Origin: RHLJ01 sp965601955
Lineage (GTDB): Bacteria > Bacteroidota > Rhodothermia > Balneolales > Balneolaceae
NCBI GenBank assembly: GCA_965601955.1
Contig: OZ271855.1
Coordinates: forward strand, 1,488,001-1,552,000
Length of the DNA: 64,000 nucleotides
Direction: 5' to 3'
Part shown: positions 44,249 through 51,633 of the stretch, in pieces
Position numbering within the stretch: the stretch's first letter is position 1
How the letters are laid out: every line of letters begins with the position of its first letter
Position numbers and translations under genes: made by a program
The notes under the pieces: model-generated
Seen by the model: the letters and a program-made list of their open reading frames with translations, nothing else
What the model was told of the DNA's origin: nothing
Databases searched by the model: none

Positions 44249-44276
44249 AAAGAGGTGCTTTTTTAGCACCTCTTTT
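44249..44276 (+). terminator. Rho-independent terminator after the LamG lipoprotein gene
   Basis: Perfect 11-base stem, 44249-44259 (AAAGAGGTGCT) with 44265-44275, five-T loop, ending in TTTT. It lies 17 bases after the LamG stop and about 80 before the first GH144 gene, so it may set SusC/SusD/LamG expression apart from that of the enzymes. Confidence 0.8.
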
Positions 44277-44359
44277 CTGATAACCCTGTGTTTTGCCATT
44301 CTATTTCCTGTAATCCACGCATCAATTTTTAGCCAGATTTCTATCTACCGCTCCACACT

Positions 44360-46372
44360 ATGAAGCACATGCTTAGCCAACACTCAATAGCCAGACTTTT
44401 CCTGTTAAATATAAAGGCTGGGTTGATCTTAGTAGTAATGATGGGAGCATGTAAAGAAAAGGGAGTAGATCCAACGCCGGATGTTTTCCAATTGTTGAGA
44501 ACATATACCCAAAATAATACACTCTCTCTCACCTCTTTAAACCAGGGTGTTTCTGTTGGAGCCATTTTTTCCATTGAGTTTTCTTCGCCTGTAGATACTT
44601 CTTCAGTTCGGCAGGGTATTTCAATAACCGAAGAAGGGAGTCAAAGCGAGATTTCTTTGAACTTCAGATTCGAAGACCTCAACAAGAGAATTGTAGTAAG
44701 TCCAGATCAGGGGTTAGACTTTCAAACTTCATACTCATTAAGTATTAGCGAAACTTTGCAATCTGAGATGGGGGCTGAGTTTCCAGGAACAGTGTATCAG
44801 CTAATCACAGAAAATGGAACCATTCAATTGGTATCTGCAAGTGTGAATTCAGAAAACCTTTCTCAAAACAGTACAGTGCGCAATGTTAGCTATTTCGAAG
44901 TAGAACTAATCCTCACTTTTTCTGAGGCTTTAGATCAAGGAAACTACGCTTCCTATTTCTCAATCAGTCCCTCCATTAGCATAGATAAAAGTCTTTCCGG
45001 TGATGGAAGGGAAGTTACACTCACTGTAACAGAGCCGCTGGATTATTACCGACATTATACCGCAACAATAAGCGATGGTCTTGAAGGGGTTAATGGGTTT
45101 GAATTCGATGGTTATTCAGCTTCATTTCAAACCGGGTTAGATTCAACGCAGAAGTTTCCCACCATTACGGACGAGGAATTACTTACAAAAGTACAGGAAC
45201 AAACCTTTAAGTACTTCTGGGATTTTGCTCACCCGGTAAGTGGATTGGCAAGAGAGAGAAATACCTCTGGAGATTTGGTAACTATTGGAGGTAGTGGATT
45301 TGGAGTAATGTCAATTCTGGTAGGTATAGAACGAAATTTCATAGGAAAAGCGGAGGGGATATCCAGGCTTCATACCATTGTGAATTTTCTAGAGAATGCG
45401 GATCGATTTCATGGAGTATGGCCTCATTGGATGAATGGGAATACGGGAGAAGTAATACCATTTAGCACACGTGATAATGGGGCAGATCTTGTTGAAACCG
45501 CATTTATGGCACAAGCCCTTATCACGGTTCGTGAATACCTGGATGATTCAATACAGGAAGAACAGGAGCTAATTGATAAAATCGATGGATTGCTGGACGC
45601 TATCGAATGGAATTGGTTCACTAAGGGAGGAGAGAATGTATTGTACTGGCATTGGTCACCAGAATATGAGTGGCAGATGAATTTGCCAATAAGAGGGTAC
45701 AATGAAGCACTGATTGTGTATGTGTTGGCTGCTTCATCAAAAAATTATGCGATTGATAAGGAAGTATACACCAGCGGTTGGGCCAGGTCGGGGGCTATCC
45801 AAAATGGAAATGAATACTACGGGATTGAGTTACCCCTTGGATATGATTATGGAGGCCCGCTTTTTTTCGCCCACTATTCCTTTTTAGGATTAGACCCGCG
45901 CAATCTTTCAGATCAATATGCGGATTATTGGCAGCAAAACAGGAATCACTCACTCATAAATAGAGCCCATAGTATTGAGAATCCAATGAATTTCGTTGGG
46001 TACTCACAAGAGAGTTGGGGAATTACAGCTAGTGATGAACTTGGAGGATATAGTGCCCATTCTCCAACCAATGATAATGGCACCATCACTCCAACCGCTG
46101 CACTTTCATCAATGCCTTACACACCCGAGGAGTCAATGAGTGCGTTGCGACACTTTTACTACATACTAGGCGATAAGCTTTGGGGTGAGTATGGGTTTTA
46201 TGATGCCTTTAATCCTACTCAAAGTTGGTGGGCCAGCTCTACCCTGGCCATCGATCAGGGGCCGATCATCATAATGATTGAGAATCACAGGACAGGACTG
46301 CTTTGGGATCTGTTTATGCAGGCCCCGGAAGTTAAAGGCGCACTAGACACTTTAGGATTTACTTATGAATAA
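44360..46372 (+). CDS. GH144-family glucanase with N-terminal Ig-like domains
   Basis: 670 residues. The N-terminus is hydrophobic with a cysteine in VVMMGACKEKG, consistent with a lipoprotein. Two Big_5-type Ig-like domains fill about 40-255. The catalytic glycoamylase-like domain (PF10091, CAZy GH144) runs from about 265: LLTKVQEQTFKYFWDFAHPVSGLARER, GGSGFGVMSILVGIER, FHGVWPHWMNG, VLYWHWSPEYEWQMNL, and ending DQGPIIIMIENHRTGLLWDLFM. Characterised GH144 enzymes are endo-beta-1,2-glucanases. It is paralogous to the protein at 48741-50087, which lacks the Ig-like domains. Confidence 0.88.
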   Translation: MKHMLSQHSIARLFLLNIKAGLILVVMMGACKEKGVDPTPDVFQLLRTYTQNNTLSLTSLNQGVSVGAIFSIEFSSPVDTSSVRQGISITEEGSQSEISLNFRFEDLNKRIVVSPDQGLDFQTSYSLSISETLQSEMGAEFPGTVYQLITENGTIQLVSASVNSENLSQNSTVRNVSYFEVELILTFSEALDQGNYASYFSISPSISIDKSLSGDGREVTLTVTEPLDYYRHYTATISDGLEGVNGFEFDGYSASFQTGLDSTQKFPTITDEELLTKVQEQTFKYFWDFAHPVSGLARERNTSGDLVTIGGSGFGVMSILVGIERNFIGKAEGISRLHTIVNFLENADRFHGVWPHWMNGNTGEVIPFSTRDNGADLVETAFMAQALITVREYLDDSIQEEQELIDKIDGLLDAIEWNWFTKGGENVLYWHWSPEYEWQMNLPIRGYNEALIVYVLAASSKNYAIDKEVYTSGWARSGAIQNGNEYYGIELPLGYDYGGPLFFAHYSFLGLDPRNLSDQYADYWQQNRNHSLINRAHSIENPMNFVGYSQESWGITASDELGGYSAHSPTNDNGTITPTAALSSMPYTPEESMSALRHFYYILGDKLWGEYGFYDAFNPTQSWWASSTLAIDQGPIIIMIENHRTGLLWDLFMQAPEVKGALDTLGFTYE

Positions 46373-46399
46373 TAGATATCAACCAATTACTAATTGATT

Positions 46400-48718
46400 A
46401 TGCGGTTCTTTCAAATCTTGATAGTCACTCTTTTTTATACGTTTTCAACCAATCTAGCCTATGCGCAATACTCAAGAGCTGAAATAGTGCAAAAGGTCGA
46501 TTCCGTAATGGCTCTAATGACATTGGATGAAAAGCTGGGCCAGTTAAATCTACCTGCAGCCGGCGACATAAGCACGGGCCTGGCTGAAAGCACCGGCATA
46601 ATTGCAAAAATTAAAGAAGGTAAAGTAGGTGGGCTGTTTAATATTCGAGGTGTAGATCGCATTCGTGAGGTACAAAAAGTAGCTGTGGAAGAATCGCGCT
46701 TAGGTATCCCGCTCATTTTTGCGATGGATGTAATCCATGGGTATAAAACAGTATTCCCGATTCCTTTGGGCTTATCCTGCTCCTGGGATATGGATGCTAT
46801 AGAGCGATCTGCGCGAATTGCAGCACAAGAAGCAACAGCTGATGGTATTGCCTGGACATTTTCTCCAATGGTAGATCTTTCAAGAGATCCTCGTTGGGGC
46901 AGGATAGCGGAAAGCGGTGGAGAAGACCCATATCTAAATGGAGAGATTGCTAAGGCAATGGTTCGTGGATATCAAGGAGATGATCTATCAAAAGAAAATA
47001 CACTAATGGCCTGCGTAAAGCATTTCGCGCTATACGGAGCTTCAGAAGCAGGTCGGGATTACAACACGGTAGATATGAGTCGGCTCACCATGTACAATGT
47101 GTATTTCCCACCCTATAAAGCCGCTATTGATGCAGGGGTAGGAAGTGTTATGGCATCATTTAATGAAGTAGATGGTGTGCCTGCTACAGGAAACAGATGG
47201 TTGATGACAGAAGTGCTTCGGAATCAATGGGGATTTGATGGTTTTACACTAAGCGATTATACAGGCATTAACGAGATGATCGATCATGGAGTTGGAGATT
47301 TGCAAGCTGTTTCAGCACTTGCTCTAAAGGCAGGTATTGATATGGATATGGTAGGAGAGGGCTTTTTGACAACACTTAAAGAATCGTTGCAAGAAGGTAA
47401 GATTTCCGAGAAAGATATTGATGAAGCTTGTCGGCGCATTCTCACTGCCAAATTTCAACTTGGTCTATTCGACGATCCATACAGATACGCACAACCTGAT
47501 AGAGCCCAAAAAGAAGTATATACGGAAGCAAACCGAAAAGAGGCTCGCAAAATTGCCGCGGAGTCCATGGTCTTGCTAAAGAATGAAGGAAATATTCTGC
47601 CTTTGAAGAAAGAGGGAACCATAGCCATTATTGGCCCGATGGGAAATAACCGGGAGAATATGCAAGGAACCTGGAGTGTGGCCGGAGATCATCAAAAATC
47701 GATTAGTGTATTGGAAGGAGTTAAGGAGGTAGTAGGAGAAGAAGTAAATGTACTATATGCAAAGGGAGCGAATTTTGTTGATGATCCGGAGTTAGAAGCT
47801 CGCTTCAGTATTTTTGGTAAAGATACCTACCGGGATAACCGGCCTGCAGAAGAAATACTAGTCGAGGCGTTAGAGATAGCAAGCCAGGCAGACGTAATAA
47901 TAGCTGCGGTAGGAGAAGCTTCTGAAATGTCGGGTGAAAGCTCCAGTAGAACCAATATTGAGCTCCCAGAGTCTCAACGCAGGTTACTGAAGGCCTTACT
48001 GGAAACAGGGAAGCCGGTAGCTACGGTTCTTTTTACAGGGCGCCCATTGGCTTTGACCTGGGAAGCTGAACATATGCCTAATATCCTTAACGCCTGGTTT
48101 GCAGGAAGTGAAGCCGGCTATGCTATTGCAGATGTTATTTTTGGAAATGTTAATCCTTCCGGAAAACTGACCACTACTTTTCCTCAAAACGTGGGACAGA
48201 TTCCCATTTACTATGCCCATAAAAATACAGGACGCCCCCTGGAGGGAGAATGGTTTCAGAAATTCCGTACTAACTATCTCGATGTTTCTAACGAGCCTTT
48301 ATATCCCTTTGGATTTGGCCTCAGTTATAGCTCGTTTAACTATGGTCCCTTAGAGTTGAACAGCGAAGAACTGTCAGGAAATGAAACCCTAACGGTTTCA
48401 GTGGATTTAACCAACAATAGTGAAATAGATGGTAAAGAAGTGGTACAACTGTACATCCGCGACCTTGTAGGAACCATTACCCGGCCCGTGAAAGAGTTGA
48501 AAGATTTTAAAAAAGTTATGGTACCTGCCGGAGAAACTGTAAACGTAACTTTTTCAATAACTACCGATGATTTAAAGTTTTATAAATATGATCTCAAAAG
48601 AAGTGATCAATCTATGATTTATGATTGGGAACCAGGTGAGTTTATAATCATGGTTGGCAGTAATTCGGCGGATGTACAAAGTCAAACAGTCCTGTGGACA
48701 AAACCAGAAAGAGATTAA
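46400..48718 (+). CDS. bglX: GH3 beta-glucosidase (BglX-like)
   Basis: 772 residues from ATG 46400; the TTG at 46394 is weaker. A signal peptide ends at LAYAQ. The GH3 N-terminal barrel has GIPLIFAMDVIHGYKTVFPIPLGLS, WTFSPMVDLSRDPRWGRIAESGGEDPYLN and CVKHFALYGASEAGRDYN; the nucleophile aspartate is that of GFTLSDYTGI. A C-terminal alpha/beta domain and a fibronectin-III-like domain (about 670-770) follow. In beta-1,2-glucan loci GH3 enzymes trim sophoro-oligosaccharides to glucose; this fits its place between two GH144 genes. Confidence 0.93.
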   Translation: MRFFQILIVTLFYTFSTNLAYAQYSRAEIVQKVDSVMALMTLDEKLGQLNLPAAGDISTGLAESTGIIAKIKEGKVGGLFNIRGVDRIREVQKVAVEESRLGIPLIFAMDVIHGYKTVFPIPLGLSCSWDMDAIERSARIAAQEATADGIAWTFSPMVDLSRDPRWGRIAESGGEDPYLNGEIAKAMVRGYQGDDLSKENTLMACVKHFALYGASEAGRDYNTVDMSRLTMYNVYFPPYKAAIDAGVGSVMASFNEVDGVPATGNRWLMTEVLRNQWGFDGFTLSDYTGINEMIDHGVGDLQAVSALALKAGIDMDMVGEGFLTTLKESLQEGKISEKDIDEACRRILTAKFQLGLFDDPYRYAQPDRAQKEVYTEANRKEARKIAAESMVLLKNEGNILPLKKEGTIAIIGPMGNNRENMQGTWSVAGDHQKSISVLEGVKEVVGEEVNVLYAKGANFVDDPELEARFSIFGKDTYRDNRPAEEILVEALEIASQADVIIAAVGEASEMSGESSSRTNIELPESQRRLLKALLETGKPVATVLFTGRPLALTWEAEHMPNILNAWFAGSEAGYAIADVIFGNVNPSGKLTTTFPQNVGQIPIYYAHKNTGRPLEGEWFQKFRTNYLDVSNEPLYPFGFGLSYSSFNYGPLELNSEELSGNETLTVSVDLTNNSEIDGKEVVQLYIRDLVGTITRPVKELKDFKKVMVPAGETVNVTFSITTDDLKFYKYDLKRSDQSMIYDWEPGEFIIMVGSNSADVQSQTVLWTKPERD

Positions 48719-48740
48719 TCAAAAACTAACTAATATCATT

Positions 48741-50087
48741 ATGCAACATCGAATACTCCTATTGTCTGTTTCTTTACTTTTTGTTGCTTGCACATCGCAG
48801 CAAAATCAGAGTCAACTATCGAAAGAAGATGCTATTAAGGCCCAGGAAGATGAACTCTTAACCAAAGTTCAGTACCAAACTTTTCAATACTTCTGGGAGA
48901 ACGCTGAACCGGTTTCAGGAATGGCTCCGGAGCGTACCCACATGGACGAAATCTATCCTCAAGATGATAAAAATGTGGTTACATCCGGAGGATCAGGTTT
49001 TGGTGTAATGGCGATTTTGGTTGGTATTGAGCGTGGGTTTATTACCAGGGAAGAGGCCGTTGAACGGTATGATAAAATTCTCACCTTTCTAGAAACTGCA
49101 GACAGCTTTCATGGAGTTTATCCGCACTGGTGGTATGGAGACACCGGCAAAACAAAAGCATTTAGCCGTTATGATGATGGTGGAGACTTAGTAGAAACGG
49201 CCTTCTTGATTCAGGGCCTTCTTACAGTCCGTCAATATTTTATTGATGGAAATGAAAAAGAGCAGGAGCTGGTACGTCGAATTAATACAATCTGGGAAAA
49301 TGTAGAGTGGGACTGGCATACAAAAGGTGGAGAAGATGTTTTGTACTGGCATTGGTCACCAAATCATGAGTGGAGAATGAATTTTGCAGTACGAGGCTAT
49401 AATGAGTGTTTGATTATGTATGTGCTGGCAGCATCATCACCCACACATCCTATTGATCCTGACGTTTACCACAAAGGTTGGGCAAAAGATGGAGCAATTA
49501 GTACAGATAGAGAATTTTACGGTTATCGAACAGTATTGGATCACTATGATACCAATGACTCACCAGTGGGCCCTCTTTTTTGGGCGCATTATTCGTATCT
49601 GGGATTAAATCCTACAAACCTAAAAGATCAATACGGAGATTATTGGGAGTTAAATCAGAATCATGCCAAAATTCACCATGCGTATAGTGTAGATAATCCC
49701 AATAATTATGAAGGCTATAGTGACAGTGTTTGGGGGCTCACATCCAGTTATTCTATGAAAGGGTATTCCAGCCATCGTCCAGACCAAGATCTGGGTGTAA
49801 TTTCCCCAACAGCAGCCTTATCAAGCTTTCCTTATACCCCCGAAGAAAGCATGAAATTTTTGAAATACATGTATAACAGTGCGGATAGTTTGATTGGAGA
49901 ATATGGGCCATATGATGCATTCAGCTATGAACATGATTGGTATCTTCCAAGGTACCTAGCGATTGATCAGGGACCTATTCCTGTAATGATTGAGAATTAT
50001 CGAACAGGATTATTGTGGGATTTATTCATGAGCGCACCGGAGGTACAATCTGGTTTGGATAAACTAGGTTTCACAGTAGGTGAATAG
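48741..50087 (+). CDS. GH144-family glucanase, single-domain lipoprotein
   Basis: 448 residues from ATG 48741, which starts a clear lipoprotein signal (LLLSVSLLFVACTSQQ); the frame is open upstream within the GH3 gene but that part is not a leader. The catalytic domain contains KVQYQTFQYFWENAEPVSGMAPER, GGSGFGVMAILVGIERGF, FHGVYPHWWYGD, VLYWHWSPNHEWRMNF and DQGPIPVMIENYRTGLLWDLFM. It shares long runs with the GH144 domain at 44360-46372, so the pair arose by duplication or repeated acquisition of related genes. It probably cuts the polymer at the cell surface. Confidence 0.9.
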   Translation: MQHRILLLSVSLLFVACTSQQNQSQLSKEDAIKAQEDELLTKVQYQTFQYFWENAEPVSGMAPERTHMDEIYPQDDKNVVTSGGSGFGVMAILVGIERGFITREEAVERYDKILTFLETADSFHGVYPHWWYGDTGKTKAFSRYDDGGDLVETAFLIQGLLTVRQYFIDGNEKEQELVRRINTIWENVEWDWHTKGGEDVLYWHWSPNHEWRMNFAVRGYNECLIMYVLAASSPTHPIDPDVYHKGWAKDGAISTDREFYGYRTVLDHYDTNDSPVGPLFWAHYSYLGLNPTNLKDQYGDYWELNQNHAKIHHAYSVDNPNNYEGYSDSVWGLTSSYSMKGYSSHRPDQDLGVISPTAALSSFPYTPEESMKFLKYMYNSADSLIGEYGPYDAFSYEHDWYLPRYLAIDQGPIPVMIENYRTGLLWDLFMSAPEVQSGLDKLGFTVGE

Positions 50088-50091
50088 AGTT

Positions 50092-51558
50092 ATGAAGCAC
50101 CAACAAAATAGTAAGTTCAAAGTGTTGACAGCCATCTTCTTGGGTGTTTTAATTTTGGGTGCTTCTGCTAAAGCCCAGGATAGCAAACCACAAAATGTTG
50201 TATTTATACTCAGTGATGACCATCGCTTCGACTTCATGGGCTTCCATCCTGATGCCCCGGGATATATAAAAACTCCGAATTTAGATCGGATGGCCCGCGA
50301 AGGAGTACATATCCGTAATGCATTTGTCACTACTTCGCTATGTTCGCCTAGCAGAGCTTCTATTTTAACCGGGCAGTATGCACATACTCATAAAGTGGTG
50401 GATAACACCAGCTCAATTCCTGAAGGAACCCGTTTTTTTAATGAGGATGTTCAAAAAAATGGATCTAAAACGGCCTTTATCGGCAAGTGGCACATGGGCG
50501 AAAGTGTAGATGATCCTAAACCAGGCTGGGATCACTGGGTAAGTTTCAGGGGGCAGGGAGTATATTTCAATCCAATATTAAACGTGGATGGCAAGAGAGA
50601 TACCTATAAGGGATACACCTCAGATATACTCACAGATTTTGCTGTCGATTGGCTAAAGGAACGGAAGGAGGATTCCGAAGAGCCATTCTTTCTTTATCTA
50701 TCTCATAAAGCGGTTCATGCTGAGTTTATTCCTGCTGAACGGCATCAAGACGAGTATGAAGATATCGATATCAAGTACCCTGCTACCATGGATAAGACAG
50801 AGCGAAATTACAGGACCAAACCCAAGTGGGTAAGAGCTCAGCGTAATAGCTGGCATGGCGTAGATTATGCTTACCACGGAGATATGAACTTTGAAGAATT
50901 CTATAAGAGTTATCTGAAGACCCTGCTCGCATTGGATGAAAGTGTGGGAAGAGTCCTGGAATATTTAGCAGAATCAGGATTGGATGAGAATACACTTGTT
51001 ATTTATATGGGAGATAATGGTTTTATGCATGGTGAGCATGGCCTTATTGACAAGCGGAATGCCTACGAAGAATCAATCCGTGTACCAATGTTAGCCTGGG
51101 CACCGGGTTATTTGGAACCTGGCACAGGTATTGATCAATTGATACGAAATATAGATGTAGCTCCCACTATTTTGGATGTGTTTGGCACAGAAAGTTCTAT
51201 AGACATGGATGGGCTTTCTTTTTTACCACTACTTACCGACCCTTCTAAAACGATGGAAGAACGGGAGTTTTTGTATGAGTATTATTGGGAGCCCGCTTTC
51301 CCGCATACTCCCACCACGTTTTCACTTCGAGGTGACCGTTATAAATATATTTATTATCACGGAGTGTGGGACAGGGATGAGCTCTATGATCTGCAAAATG
51401 ATCCTGAAGAACGATATAATTTAGCCGAAGTGCCGGGATTTATTGAGCTCAGGAATGAAATGAGGAGCCGTCTTTTTGATGTGATGGAGAGTGAAGATGC
51501 CATGAGTATTCCAGTGAGGCGTTTTAACTGGCAAGCCGATGAAAAGCAGATTGATTAA
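50092..51558 (+). CDS. Family S1 sulfatase (formylglycine-dependent), exported
   Basis: 488 residues from ATG 50092, which has AGGTGA eight bases upstream; GTG 50080 overlaps the GH144 stop and is an alternative. A signal peptide ends at GASAKAQ. The sulfatase signature is CSPSR in TTSLCSPSRASILTGQ, with the cysteine (residue 84) that is converted to formylglycine. Metal and catalytic residues are in FILSDDHRFD, GKWHMGE and YMGDNGFMHGEHGL. The C-terminal segment RYKYIYYHGVWDRDELYDLQNDPEERYNL is typical. It implies a sulfate ester, or possibly another acidic substituent, on the glycan target. Confidence 0.9.
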   Translation: MKHQQNSKFKVLTAIFLGVLILGASAKAQDSKPQNVVFILSDDHRFDFMGFHPDAPGYIKTPNLDRMAREGVHIRNAFVTTSLCSPSRASILTGQYAHTHKVVDNTSSIPEGTRFFNEDVQKNGSKTAFIGKWHMGESVDDPKPGWDHWVSFRGQGVYFNPILNVDGKRDTYKGYTSDILTDFAVDWLKERKEDSEEPFFLYLSHKAVHAEFIPAERHQDEYEDIDIKYPATMDKTERNYRTKPKWVRAQRNSWHGVDYAYHGDMNFEEFYKSYLKTLLALDESVGRVLEYLAESGLDENTLVIYMGDNGFMHGEHGLIDKRNAYEESIRVPMLAWAPGYLEPGTGIDQLIRNIDVAPTILDVFGTESSIDMDGLSFLPLLTDPSKTMEEREFLYEYYWEPAFPHTPTTFSLRGDRYKYIYYHGVWDRDELYDLQNDPEERYNLAEVPGFIELRNEMRSRLFDVMESEDAMSIPVRRFNWQADEKQID

Positions 51559-51583
51559 TAGGTAACATGAGTTCGAGGTAAAA

Positions 51584-51613
51584 GCTGTTAGCTGACAGCT
51601 GTCAGCTAACAGC
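51584..51613. repeat. Perfect 30-base palindrome, copy 1 of a small repeat family
   Basis: GCTGTTAGCTGACAG is followed directly by its exact reverse complement. It lies between the convergent sulfatase and regulator stops, preceded by ATGAGTTCGAG at 51567-51577. No T tract follows on either strand, so it is not a standard terminator. A related hairpin with the same flank occurs at 57400-57440. Confidence 0.75.
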
Positions 51614-51633
51614 CCTCACTTTTGTACATTATT

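Noticed and set aside
44360..46372. Glucoamylase (starch) function suggested by the domain name
   Set aside because: The PF10091 'glycoamylase' name is misleading; characterised members of this family (GH144) act on beta-1,2-glucan.
48654..48740. Upstream start for the second GH144 gene
   Set aside because: It lies inside the GH3 gene; ATG 48741 gives a proper lipoprotein signal.
51584..51613. The palindrome as a bidirectional terminator for sulfatase and regulator genes
   Set aside because: Neither strand has a T tract after the stem, and a related copy lies in a non-terminal position at 57400-57440.
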